A stretch of DNA of 64,000 nt from Streptomyces graminofaciens (GCF_030294945.1 NZ_AP018448.1:4866001-4930000); one strand, 5' to 3'. Positions 54,675 through 63,665 are shown, counted from the stretch's first letter. The notes: generated from the sequence alone by a model not told the origin. Numbers and translations are program-made.

Positions 54675-57186
54675 GCATCCCCCCTAGATCCAAACGGAAT
54701 TTAAACAGTCGCCCGTTTACGTTACGCTCGGACGCTAGCTCGATTGTGCACCCCTCAGAATCGAGCAACTGCGTTACGACATAGAGCCCGAGCCCTCTAC
54801 CCTCTCCCCGTTTCTTGAATGAAATAAACGGTTCGAAGAGTGTCGCTTCAACGCTTTTATCGATTCCACGACCATTATCGCTAACTGTCACCACAGGCGA
54901 GTTCACCCTGATAGAGATCTCGGGTGCCTCTTGCACGCCCATCCGATGATCTTGGAGTAGCCAATACTCGCTATTCAATACGAGATTGTCAATTACCTGG
55001 GTGAGCTTCCCTCGGTTCACTTCAACATCGAAATCGCGTTCAACTGAAACGACGATAGCGATTGGCCCCTTACTCAATCGCTCGCGATGATAGCCAACCA
55101 TTTCCTCGCAGAAACTGGAGACACAAAGCCGCTCGCGACGCTCACGCATGTAGCGCAGCGAGGGATTTAGGTGGCCCAATTGACGCTTCAGTGCGCTCGC
55201 CGCGGACTGAATGTACTGCACGTAGTTGAGGATTCGCCTATCCGCGATTTCAGCTTCGGCGAGATACTTGCGAAGTTGAGTACTTCTGACGGAGATACCC
55301 TCTGCGACATGGGCAACCTCATGGGAAACCGCTTCAGCCGTGAGGCCCAGAGATACTGTTTCCCATGTTTGTGCCAGTTGAGACCGAATTTGCTCCGACT
55401 GGCTTTTCAGTACGTCCAGTACTGCTTGCTCTGAGTCCAGCGAGTCGAAAATTGCCTCGATCCCGGAGACTGACTCTTCAGTTCGCTTTTCACGAGCGCG
55501 CAGATTGGTTAGTTCTTTTTCAATCGCAGGGTCTACGGCGCCAGCGAAGAGTGATCGCTGGCTTGCATCGAGCTCTTTAGCCACTCGCTCGTGGCCTTTA
55601 CTGGCCTCGTCTGCGTCTTTCCGAATGCTTTTAATATGCTGCTTCGCAGTTACAATAGTGCGCTTGTGCGTGTTCTCGACATGTTGGATGAGTACCTCAG
55701 TGCTGGCTTCCGGATCGAGCCCAGCCGCAGAGATACTCGTTTCCTGACGATACTCATTGTATGAACGGCGAATGAACGTCTGGAATTGCTCCGTAAAGGA
55801 ACGCCAGGCCTGCAAAAGAGCCATAAAGTTGCGATAGTGCGGCGTGTCAGCAAAACCTTCGCGGTCCGTTGTCTCGATCAATTGGCCGTTATCGCGAGCG
55901 GAGATATCGATGAAGCCCAGCGTATTCTCAGGCCTAAGCGCGTAAAAAGACGAACCACTCGTCTGAGATTTCCGCAGCCCAACCCAGTCTTCATCCATCC
56001 GAACGCCGAAACCATCACGGTATACGCGGAGTCCGGCCAAGCTCTTCAAATAAGTTCGGAACTCGCTGCGAGAGCCGAACGCGTCGGGTTGACCCTGCCC
56101 CAGAGTCACGTAATCTACTTCACCGTTAAATTTTCCTGGATCCGCAGGAGCACTGTCAGATCCGATCCCGCCCGTCCTGTGTAGCGCCACATTATCGAGA
56201 TCCGCCAACCGGAATGACCGGTGGGCTCGCAACAGGTACGGGGAATCAGCCCGGTGACAGTCAAAGGCTTCCATTTGCCTAGCCCGACTTTGGTGCAGCC
56301 AATCCATAAATGCATTGCCTGCATCGCTGTGCAGCAGCGCCTCAAAAGCTGCTCTATCCTCTGGCTTAGCTCGATCCTGAGGTGCCCAATAGCTCAGGGC
56401 CGCTTCGCCAACAATCTCTAGAGTGCCATCGGCATAGTCTAGGAAATAGCGAAGTTCTGCTGCCCGGCGGACCCGCTTAGGTAGCTCATAGAGGTCGATG
56501 CGCTCCCCATCGACCTTCAAGAGAATCTTTAAACCTCTCTCATCACCGTACGGCGAGATCATGACTGAGAGGTCCTTCTGGAGGGCGGACGCGCCCTCGC
56601 CAGTGCTGCTCATTGCTGCGTTGCGCCACTGTTCTGGCTCACGAAGCTCAGTAATAGTCAGTGTCGTACCATGACGCTTGCTGGTTGGCCGTGACAAGAG
56701 AGTTAGGTCGACTTCACTAAGTGAAGACTTGCTCTGGAATTCGCGCCAGTCGATAGTCAACTCATACTCTACGTTCCCGCCCTTGGGGCGGGTGACGATA
56801 GTGACAACATCGCCCAGCCTCTGAGCACCGAGCCGGCCGAGCCCTTTATCTCCGAGAGGTGTCCTACCGCGATCAGTAGCGATCCCACGAGCTTTCATTT
56901 CCCGTTTGACCGAATTGCTAATCGTGAGCCAACCCCGCCTGATGTCCTCGATCGTCATGCCTGAGCCATTATCACTCAGCTTGATCGAAGGCTGCTCTTG
57001 CTTCCCTGCGGCAGAGAGACCGGTGTCAATTGTAATTTCTGCCCAGGTGCCATCTGCGTCATATGAATTTTTCACAAGCTCGATAAGGGCTTGCATTGAG
57101 TCAGTGATGAGGTCTTCACCTAGCTTGAAGACAACCGAAGGATGGACTTCTAGGTGGAACACCTCGGGTCCATGCGTTTCAGACAT
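54661..57186 (-). CDS. Dual GHKL ATPase: MORC/Hsp90-like N-terminus, histidine-kinase-like C-terminus
   Basis: An 841-residue soluble protein. N-terminal Bergerat ATPase: N-box ELVKNSYDAD (36-45), DNGSGM (72-77), GDKGLGRLG (112-120), as in HATPase_c_3/MORC/Hsp90 proteins. Residues ~510-600 are a charged coiled coil. A second GHKL domain has a DHp-like helix AVSHEVAHVAEG (H622), N-box IDNLVLNSEYW, DNGRGID (770-776) and GEGRGLGLYVV. The C-terminal half is therefore a histidine kinase in layout, and the receiver-like product of the next gene is its natural partner. It follows the methyltransferase gene by 15 bases. Codon use is AT-richer than the chromosome. Confidence 0.85.
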   Translation of the reverse strand: MSETHGPEVFHLEVHPSVVFKLGEDLITDSMQALIELVKNSYDADGTWAEITIDTGLSAAGKQEQPSIKLSDNGSGMTIEDIRRGWLTISNSVKREMKARGIATDRGRTPLGDKGLGRLGAQRLGDVVTIVTRPKGGNVEYELTIDWREFQSKSSLSEVDLTLLSRPTSKRHGTTLTITELREPEQWRNAAMSSTGEGASALQKDLSVMISPYGDERGLKILLKVDGERIDLYELPKRVRRAAELRYFLDYADGTLEIVGEAALSYWAPQDRAKPEDRAAFEALLHSDAGNAFMDWLHQSRARQMEAFDCHRADSPYLLRAHRSFRLADLDNVALHRTGGIGSDSAPADPGKFNGEVDYVTLGQGQPDAFGSRSEFRTYLKSLAGLRVYRDGFGVRMDEDWVGLRKSQTSGSSFYALRPENTLGFIDISARDNGQLIETTDREGFADTPHYRNFMALLQAWRSFTEQFQTFIRRSYNEYRQETSISAAGLDPEASTEVLIQHVENTHKRTIVTAKQHIKSIRKDADEASKGHERVAKELDASQRSLFAGAVDPAIEKELTNLRAREKRTEESVSGIEAIFDSLDSEQAVLDVLKSQSEQIRSQLAQTWETVSLGLTAEAVSHEVAHVAEGISVRSTQLRKYLAEAEIADRRILNYVQYIQSAASALKRQLGHLNPSLRYMRERRERLCVSSFCEEMVGYHRERLSKGPIAIVVSVERDFDVEVNRGKLTQVIDNLVLNSEYWLLQDHRMGVQEAPEISIRVNSPVVTVSDNGRGIDKSVEATLFEPFISFKKRGEGRGLGLYVVTQLLDSEGCTIELASERNVNGRLFKFRLDLGGMRVEA

Positions 57187-57201
57187 TCGTGGCTCCTTCC
57201 T

Positions 57202-58647
57202 TCACGAACGGGAATCGCAATGGGTGTCACAGGGGCCACGCATGACCAAGACGCTTTCACTGTTCATCGTCTCTACGCTGGCGTTCCGCGCTGCCATTCT
57301 CTTCGATCCCCCAGGGATCTTTCTCTCCAGCGTCTCAACATGCCGAGCTCCGCGAGCTGCCAGTAGGTCTCGAACGATGGCTACTGTAGGCACGCGGACA
57401 CCGCTAATCTTTCGCTCACCAAGCGTCCAGAACATCCAGGAATTACTACGCAGACGCGAGACAATCGCGTCAAGCGATTCATCCAGGTCTCGAATAAAAG
57501 CAACCATCCTGGTCTGCGCGTTGCGTGGATGACCATCCAACTGGTCGAGACACTGTGCGAATGCTGCCGACTTGACCCGCAACTCGTCGGCCCAATCCAG
57601 TGATCCTTTTAGTTTTCCACCTAGGCTGATTGAATCAATCGATCGCGTATATTCAAGCAGCTCTTGCCTCATCCCAGGAACGTCAGTCGAGTCGATCCAC
57701 TGCAACGGCAAGTAGCTATGCTGCCCGTAGGTGACTGTTGTAACGTTATCCCCGTAAGGAGGAGACGTCATTAGAATATCCGCGGTCGCGCGATACTTTG
57801 ACCTGGCGGCACTTCGAGCATCAGCGACTGTGCAGGTGATTGAAAGGCTCGGATTCATATCCAATCCCTGCGCAAGGACCACAGCCTGATCCTCAAGTTG
57901 TTCAATTTGGGATGCAGAGATTCGCAGGAAGGTATCGATCGCATTAAGCTGTCGCGCCTGAATCTCTTCGGGCCTGTACGAGTGCAGCTTAACCGTGGAG
58001 GTCCGACTATTGCTCACCAGTCGGATAGTCTCAGCCAGAGCAACCCAGAAGGCCTGGCGAACCACCCTGGGGCGCTCAACCGAGATAGCCCTTTTTAGCT
58101 TTGACAGATCTATGGCCACGTCATCGCGAAACCATTTATCGCGGTTAGTAAAGTTGACGATAATTTCGTGGCTTTCGTCCTCTATTACTCGCACGGCAAT
58201 GCGCTGGCGCACCTTGGCAAGCAGTTCAGGGTCATAGATATGAGACTTGACGGTTGCCAGAAGAACGGCCAGAGGATTGATATCCGTCCCATGAAAAGAC
58301 AAGCCACGCCGCGCCGATTCGAGCATCACGGTGCCAGAGCCCATGAAGGGGTCGAGGACGGTCGAGACGGTTGGATCGACTGCTTGTACATCTTCCAGCA
58401 GGGCTCCCTGTAGCTGCGGAACCATCATTGCCGGGTAAGCGAAAATGCCATGACCGCCCTCACGGCGCGAGCGGCCGGAGAATGACCAAAATTCAGGGCT
58501 TAACGCGGCACGCTCCCGAAGCCGTGCAGCCAGGTCCTCCTCGGCGCCATCGGGTGGCAGGCTCAGGGGCTCTGCCAGGCCCTCCCTCTGCGTGGGAACC
58601 CGCTGCGCATCAGCTCTACTGGCGTTCGGCCCCGATGGGCGACCCAT
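57202..58647 (-). CDS. DNA N4-cytosine/N6-adenine methyltransferase
   Basis: A 481-residue SAM-dependent DNA methylase. Motif I is LDPFMGSGTVMLES followed by GTDINPLA (from about residue 98). Catalytic motif IV is TSPPYGDN (about 294-301). Their order with ~190 residues between, probably the target-recognition part, resembles the alpha amino-methylases. TSPPY is common in N4-cytosine enzymes. I choose ATG at 58647, five bases after GGAGG; an in-frame ATG at 58677 and TTG at 58689 are alternatives. First gene of the operon; it would mark self DNA for the ATPase/receiver partners. No separate restriction nuclease is recognisable. Confidence 0.87.
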   Translation of the reverse strand: MGRPSGPNASRADAQRVPTQREGLAEPLSLPPDGAEEDLAARLRERAALSPEFWSFSGRSRREGGHGIFAYPAMMVPQLQGALLEDVQAVDPTVSTVLDPFMGSGTVMLESARRGLSFHGTDINPLAVLLATVKSHIYDPELLAKVRQRIAVRVIEDESHEIIVNFTNRDKWFRDDVAIDLSKLKRAISVERPRVVRQAFWVALAETIRLVSNSRTSTVKLHSYRPEEIQARQLNAIDTFLRISASQIEQLEDQAVVLAQGLDMNPSLSITCTVADARSAARSKYRATADILMTSPPYGDNVTTVTYGQHSYLPLQWIDSTDVPGMRQELLEYTRSIDSISLGGKLKGSLDWADELRVKSAAFAQCLDQLDGHPRNAQTRMVAFIRDLDESLDAIVSRLRSNSWMFWTLGERKISGVRVPTVAIVRDLLAARGARHVETLERKIPGGSKRMAARNASVETMNSESVLVMRGPCDTHCDSRS

Positions 58648-58979
58648 CTCACCCTCCATCACGGCAGGGTCCGTCATTGAGTTGATCAACCCGGCCCCCC
58701 GCCTGCGCAGTTACTGTAAACAAGTTCATTGATTGAAGCAGATGACATGTCGTCACGTCACGGCTACTGGCGGCCAGAGAGGGTGACGAGGCTGTCCTGT
58801 TGGCTGATTCGGTGGCATGACGTGACCAAACGGTGCCAAGCGCGCAGCTACACGCATGTCAGTTCGCCAGCTTCTGAGGTGTTGTTAGCCCTCTGCCTCG
58901 GCACGAGCCCACTCTTACCGCTTCCCGGGCAGGCCCCGCTGCTCCTTCGGCGGCCGAGCCACCAGCAACACGGGATTGC

Positions 58980-59334
58980 TCGGTTACGGACCGACCAGCG
59001 GATGAGAGGTTTGCCCGCCCCGTGGCGGGGGGATAGCCAGCTCGACAACGAAGGCCTCGCCCTCAATGCCCTCAGCAGGCGCGAAGGGTCCCCCACACGC
59101 CGAGACTGCAGGAAGGCCAGGCCGGTTCGTCGAACCGGTGGATCGCGTCCCGGATGGTGTCCTCGTCGGCCTGGACCATCTGCGCGATCAACAGGACCGG
59201 ATTGACTCCCGACGAGGTCAGCAGCATCATCGCCCATGGAAATCGCACTCAATCGGTGCTTCCCTGCCAACGATCCGCTGCAGCTTCTGTCCCTCCTGCT
59301 TGGTAGGTCGGCGAACCGTCACCAGTGCTGCCAT
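58980..59334 (-). pseudogene. IS630-family transposase remnant
   Basis: Read on the minus strand across frames, pieces of an IS630-type transposase appear: MAALVTVRRPTKQEGQKLQRIVG, then MMLLTSSGVNPVLLIAQMVQADEDTIRDAIHRF, then GKPLIRWSVRN. Stops and frame changes interrupt it and the catalytic domain is missing. The rest of 58,648-59,467 shows no gene; the promoter of the methyltransferase operon should be in its first ~100 bases. Confidence 0.75.
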
Positions 59335-59467
59335 ACCCACTCCGACTGGATGCCCCCGTGCCACCAAACACAATGAGCCACCTGGCAGATTTCCAGTCAC
59401 GGCGCTGGTGACCAATCTCTCCAGAGACGTGCAGTCAGAAGGCGTACCTCAACATCGGCACCAGCAT

Positions 59468-60322
59468 TGAGGTCTTTCAGCGTTGCCGCTCCAGGGTGAG
59501 GATAGCTGCGCCGATTGACGTCATTCGATTCGGGCTGCATCGGGATCGGCGGAAGATGCGCCAGGACTTCAGGCGTGCGATGCCGCGCTCAACTCGGGGC
59601 CCGCGCCCTCGACAGCGCCCGGTTGACGGTCTGTTGGGTGAGCGTCAGTTCGCCTCCCGCAGGCCGTCTGGCCGGTGTGGTCACCCACGCGCCGGCACCG
59701 ATGTAGGCGCGATCGGCGAGGATCGGCACTCCTTGGGGCTCGCAGATCCTGATGATCCAGTGGGCGCGGGCCGCGGTCAGGTCGTGGCAGCGCCCCGGCA
59801 GGGCCGAAGACAGCCACAGCACCTCGCCATGGAGGTCGGTGACCACCTGCACGTTCACCCCGTGCCGTCGGTGCTTGGCCGAGTAGTCGGCCCGGCCGTC
59901 ACCGAGGCGGTCGCACTCGGCCAGGGTGCCATCCAGCAGGACGAACTTGGGGTCCGTCTCCCGCAGAGCGGGCAACAGGCCCGGGGCACGGGCGGCCAGC
60001 AGCTCGATGAGCGCGCTGGTGTAGGCGTGCGCGGTGCCGACCGAGATGCCGAACCCGGCGGCGATCTGTGCGAGGGACTCGTGCTTGCGCAGGTACACCA
60101 GAGTGGGAGCTTGCATCGGCGGTCACCCTCGCGGGTGACGATGAGCATGGTGACCCACTCGATGAGCGCATGGGGCAGGTCGAGTGCGGCAGGATGAGGG
60201 ACCAACAGGGCTCCTGCGCCGATGGGTTGAGACTTCGAACACCTCCCTCAACGGCACGGGAGCCTTGTGCGTTGTGGCTAAGGTCGCTGTCACCCGATCG
60301 GTGCCCTCACTGAAAGACCTCA
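59468..60322 (-). mobile_element. IS5-like insertion sequence, copy A
   Basis: An 855-bp element with 13-bp terminal inverted repeats TGAGGTCTTTCAG at 59468-59480 and its complement at 60310-60322. Its transposase is broken (see the pseudogene entry). A shortened inverted copy lies at 62756-63285. Confidence 0.88.
59477..60205 (-). pseudogene. IS5-like (DDE_Tnp_4) transposase, frameshifted
   Basis: Three frames together give a transposase. The N-terminal piece is ALDLPHALIEWVTMLIVTREGDRR. The main piece runs from VYLRKHESLAQIAAGFGISVGTAHAYTSAL through the catalytic LLDGTLAECDR and ILADRAYIGAG. The C-terminal piece is VERGIARLKSWRIFRRSRCSPNRMTSIGAAILTLERQR. The first junction probably lost several codons, and the second is a one-base shift near 59,590. 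IS5 relatives can use programmed frameshifting, but two breaks argue for decay. Confidence 0.82.
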
Positions 60323-60510
60323 GTGATCGCCTCACGTATGTAGCGGTAAACCGTAGCGATGCCGACCTCGAAGCCGGCGGCGAGTTGGCCGTAGGTATTC
60401 CTCGACCCGCCACTCTCCTCGGGCGCGCGCTTTGGCCAGCCGAGTTCGCCGCGCGACGAGCATCGATCCGTGCGATGCTTTGAGTAGGAACGCGGGATTG
60501 GGAGCGCACA

Positions 60511-60891
60511 ATGTCCCAGACAGCAACCTTGGAATTGCCAGATTTGACGGAACTGGAAGCCCTGGCATTGCGCGAGGAGCTCGGCGAAACTGTGCGCATC
60601 GACAAGGCTGCTGTCGATGCCAAGGAGGATGGATATAAAGACCTAGGCTTGGTCACAGCTATCGTGATCCTCCTAATACCTATCGCTAAGTCGCTTTCCA
60701 GTGCCCTCGCGAAACGCAAGAGCGTCGTAGAGAAGACTTACACCTTGACCCTGCCGGACGGCTCCGTTGAGGAGGGAACGCTGCGGATCACGGCCTCCAC
60801 ACCGGCTCCCCCTGAAGTCACCGCCTCCGGGGCCGAGTTGTCGGCATTCCTTGCAAGCCAAGATCCGCCCACTGGCACCCAAGCGCAATGA
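60511..60891 (+). CDS. Small single-span membrane protein of the IS-flanked cassette
   Basis: A 126-residue protein. An acidic N-terminus (LPDLTELEALALREELGETV) precedes one hydrophobic segment at about residues 45-60 (LGLVTAIVILLIPIAKSL). A basic stop and a beta-rich tail with KTYTLTLPDGSVEEGTLRITAS follow. The layout (short acidic N-terminus, one membrane span, then an LPDG strand) recalls the EACC1-type effector-associated components of actinobacterial conflict systems, but only loosely. GGGAG precedes the ATG. Its stop overlaps the next start by four bases (ATGA). Confidence 0.78.
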   Translation: MSQTATLELPDLTELEALALREELGETVRIDKAAVDAKEDGYKDLGLVTAIVILLIPIAKSLSSALAKRKSVVEKTYTLTLPDGSVEEGTLRITASTPAPPEVTASGAELSAFLASQDPPTGTQAQ

Positions 60892-62747
60892 TCGGGCAGA
60901 CAGGCACGCACCAGTACTGCGGCCTCGGCGACCCCCAAAGCTTCGTCGATCCCGTCAGCAATGTCGCAGTGCTGGGTCCGGTCACTCTTCGAGCTCACGC
61001 CGCAGGTTTGTTGGAAGGGCGCGCCTCACCAAAGTTGCTTGGCACCTTCCTGCACGAGCTGACGCATCACTGGTGCTTTCTGTCTCCTGTCGGTAACGCG
61101 ATTGCTGGTCTGCGTATGCGAGCCGAGCACAAATTGGCGCAGGCTGGCCTGGACTGTGACAGCGAGAGCCTCGAATCTGCTCTCCGTGATCTAACCATTT
61201 CTGACACTGTTGTTTCCTTGCTCCGCCCGTACGCCGAAGGCCTAGCGCTATTTGCCGAGTTCGACGCTACTCCTGGAAAATCCCCGTGCATATCGATACC
61301 CCTTAAGTGGGCGCATCATCATTTCGCTTACGAAAATCCCGAACGCCCTGAAGAGGCGGATCGTACTGCAGTGGGTCTAGGCGGACTGGGAGAGTCGCTG
61401 TTTCGTATACACCGGTACGGCCCGCCAGCGTTGGAATACGGGGGAAGCGAGGCTTCGGCCATGCAGGCAGCGGTGTTGGAGTCACTCGCCCATGCTCGTC
61501 TTGATCAGCGGTCCGTAGATAAGAAGGCGGGCCTGCTTGTTAAGCCACTCCTTGAGGACGGCGGCTATCTAGCTGGCTACCTGACAGTGAAGAATCTATA
61601 TTTCTTGGCACTCGAACACTGCGAGATGTTTAGTCGCGATAGTGACGCCTTCCTGTCCTACCTGCGAAGTTGGATATATAGCGATTATGGACTGGTTGAT
61701 GCTCTTCTCGCTCCTCATGGGGACGGAATTTCAGCGGGGAGCCGGATTTTGCTCTACTTCACTCAACGGCTCAGGAAGTTTGTCAGTTCTGTACGAGAAT
61801 TGTCCGGAGAGTTCAATAAATATGACCGAGCCCGAGCTGTAGAGGTTGCGGAAGCCCCTCGGTTCTACCCCCAGCAGGAGTTTGAGCAATTTCCCGGCCT
61901 CCTGGTTGATGAGGCTGCAAGTATGCGCGGCTGTGCCCTGTTGCACTCACTGATGGAGGGACTTCAGTTCTCCACGCACGAAGATGATGCTGTTTGGGAG
62001 CTCTGCGAAACCGACGTGGCGCGGATGAGTCAGCGGGAGCTGGCCTTTGTCGGAGAGCTTCCCGGGCAGGCACACGCAGTCGGCGCGGGAGTACTATTCA
62101 CCTGCGATGGAGTGCCGATCGCAGTGGGGAGGGCTACCGAGCAAAACCGGGAGGAGCACCATGCGCGCAAGGCAGTCCTCCAATACTTCCTCTCTGTAGT
62201 GCATGAATATCAAGCTTTCGCCATTGTCGGAGCCGGTGGCGAAACAATTGGCTTGATCCACCCGAGTGGAATCTCCGAATCCGAGCGGAAAAGAATTGAT
62301 AACTTCCTTCTAGACCGCAATCAGCTTCTGCGGGAGAAGGCCAAGCGGGACGCCCTTGTCGCTGCTGCCCGGGAGTCCCCAACGCGGGCAGGACAGCAGC
62401 TGCGTTTCTTCGAAGAGCACTTGCTCAAGGAATTGGCAGAGTTCTACTTCTTGTACGCGACTCTCAGGCTGCCCGAGGAAGCCCTAGAGCGTGTTTGCAA
62501 GCCCTTGCTGGACAGTGGCCTGTGGCAGCTTCTTGATCGCGACAAGGAGTTGGTGGAGGCTCTGGCGGCACTCGGCCTAGCCTCCAGTGCGGGGCTCATC
62601 GATAAGCCACAACTGGCCAACTACCTGGGGCTCATTGGCTGGGATCTCCGAGAACTAGCAACTGCTCTAAGCCCTGCCAGCGTCATCTTTGGTACGCCGT
62701 TGGTTCTCGAACCCAGCCATGATGACGTCATGGGCACGTGGATTTGA
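60888..62747 (+). CDS. HExxH metallopeptidase-like protein of the IS-flanked cassette
   Basis: A 619-residue soluble protein without a family I can name. LGTFLHELTHHW places a zinc-binding HExxH at H56-E57-x-x-H60, and E117 in YAEGLALFAEFD, 60 residues on, is a plausible third ligand in the gluzincin manner. A middle part contains GVLFTCDGVPIAVGR and FAIVGAGGETIGLIHPSG, and the C-terminal third is helical (LKELAEFYFLYATLRLPEEALERV). No signal peptide is present, so a cytoplasmic protease activated on signal is likely. It is coupled to the membrane protein gene; both are AT-richer than the chromosome. Confidence 0.8.
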   Translation: MIGQTGTHQYCGLGDPQSFVDPVSNVAVLGPVTLRAHAAGLLEGRASPKLLGTFLHELTHHWCFLSPVGNAIAGLRMRAEHKLAQAGLDCDSESLESALRDLTISDTVVSLLRPYAEGLALFAEFDATPGKSPCISIPLKWAHHHFAYENPERPEEADRTAVGLGGLGESLFRIHRYGPPALEYGGSEASAMQAAVLESLAHARLDQRSVDKKAGLLVKPLLEDGGYLAGYLTVKNLYFLALEHCEMFSRDSDAFLSYLRSWIYSDYGLVDALLAPHGDGISAGSRILLYFTQRLRKFVSSVRELSGEFNKYDRARAVEVAEAPRFYPQQEFEQFPGLLVDEAASMRGCALLHSLMEGLQFSTHEDDAVWELCETDVARMSQRELAFVGELPGQAHAVGAGVLFTCDGVPIAVGRATEQNREEHHARKAVLQYFLSVVHEYQAFAIVGAGGETIGLIHPSGISESERKRIDNFLLDRNQLLREKAKRDALVAAARESPTRAGQQLRFFEEHLLKELAEFYFLYATLRLPEEALERVCKPLLDSGLWQLLDRDKELVEALAALGLASSAGLIDKPQLANYLGLIGWDLRELATALSPASVIFGTPLVLEPSHDDVMGTWI

Positions 62748-62755
62748 ATGCGATA

Positions 62756-63285
62756 CTTTCAGTGAGGGCACCGATCGGGTGACAGCAACCTTGGCCACAA
62801 CGCACAAGACTCCCGTGCCGTTGAGGGAGGTGTTCGAAGTCTCAACCCATCGGCGCAGGAGCCCTGTTGGTCCCTCATCCTGCCGCACTCGACCTGCCCC
62901 ATGCGTTCATCGAGTGGATCACCATGCTCGGTGCTGTGGCTGTCTTCGGCCCTGCCGGGGCACTGCCACGACCTGACCGCGGCCCGCGCCCACTGGATCA
63001 TCAGGATCTGCGAGCCCCAAGGAGTGCCGATCCTCGCCGATCGCGCCTACATCGGTGCCGGCGCGTGGGTGACCACACCGGCCAGACGGCCTGCGGGAGG
63101 CGAACTGACGCTCACCCAACAGACCGTCAACCGGGCGCTGTCGAGGGCGCGGGCCCCGAGTTGAGCGCGGCATCGCACGCCTGAAGTCCTGGCGCATCTT
63201 CCGCCGATCCCGATGCAGCCCGAATCGAATGACGTCAATCGGCGCAGCTATGCTCACCCTGGAGCGGCAACGCCGAAAGACCTCA
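62756..63285 (+). mobile_element. IS5-like insertion sequence, copy B (internally deleted)
   Basis: The inverted counterpart of copy A, 530 bp long. It keeps both ends (the left terminal repeat is trimmed by about six bases, the right carries one change) but lacks about 325 bases of the middle. The transposase is reduced to the first ~20 residues joined to LWLSSALPG... and VERGIARLK..., in broken frames. It starts nine bases after the stop of the metallopeptidase-like gene. Confidence 0.88.
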
Positions 63286-63627
63286 ATGACTCTTACCGCC
63301 ACGGGCGTCCCAGACCCGTACTCAACAGCTGTGGACTATCCGTGGACTCGTCCAGCCCGGACAACCGTGCGCAGGGCGATGACCTGCAGGAGTGCGTAGG
63401 AGCCAAAAGGCCTCCGGAGCCGTGTGCCACTGCGCCTATCCGGCGAAGGACGACACCCGGCAGCGTGGCTGAGGCCGGTGGGGGTGCAGCGAGGCACACG
63501 CGCGCCTGGTCGTTCGGCGCACCCGCCGTCGTGGCTCACTGTCGTCGGCTGAGGTCTAGACGGTCGCGGAAGGGTGCGTCTCTGCATCGGTGCGCGGCAT
63601 GTCAGCAGAGGCCGGCATCACGCGACG
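63286..63627. other. Right-end non-coding region of the element
   Basis: About 340 bases around the right attachment site hold no convincing gene; open frames here are short and of poor composition. The attachment core lies at 63409-63427. Confidence 0.5.
63409..63427 (+). other. Right attachment site (attR core)
   Basis: An exact 19-base copy of the tRNA-Arg anticodon-arm segment GGCCTCCGGAGCCGTGTGC. The identity stops on both sides, so the rest of the tRNA 3' half is not duplicated here. The right limit of the element is placed at this copy. Confidence 0.8.
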
Positions 63628-63665
63628 GGGAGGGGAGCCCAGGTTGGTGATCGGGCTCCCCTCCC
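63628..63665 (-). terminator. Terminator of the right-edge chromosomal gene
   Basis: A perfect 13-bp stem (63628-63640 with 63653-63665) with a 12-base loop, 48 bases past the stop of the minus-strand gene at the right edge. Confidence 0.8.

Larger units (their letters stand above)
38472..63427. mobile_element. Integrated AICE-type element in tRNA-Arg(CCG)
   Basis: A ~25-kb region lies between the 19-bp repeats. It contains integrase, excisionase, Rep, SpdD-type spread proteins, a TraB/FtsK translocase, a small SCO3933-type regulatory protein and GntR repressors. This is the full set for excision, rolling-circle replication and conjugation of double-stranded DNA. No phage structural genes are present. 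The right 14 kb carry cargo and insertion-sequence debris of lower GC. From memory, S. coelicolor has a similar element (AICE near SCO5349) at the same tRNA. Confidence 0.85.

Noticed and set aside
58729..59205. 158-codon plus-strand frame upstream of the methyltransferase
   Set aside because: It runs opposite the recognisable IS630 transposase remnants and has no family features.
38444..63427. Prophage instead of AICE
   Set aside because: No capsid, terminase, tail or lysis genes are visible, and the Rep-Spd-Tra set is that of AICEs.
63405..63440. A second tRNA gene at the right attachment site
   Set aside because: Only the anticodon arm is present; no acceptor, D- or T-arm can be formed.
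63213..63650. 145-codon plus-strand frame across the right attachment site
   Set aside because: It begins in IS debris, crosses the attachment core and has no domain or ribosome site.
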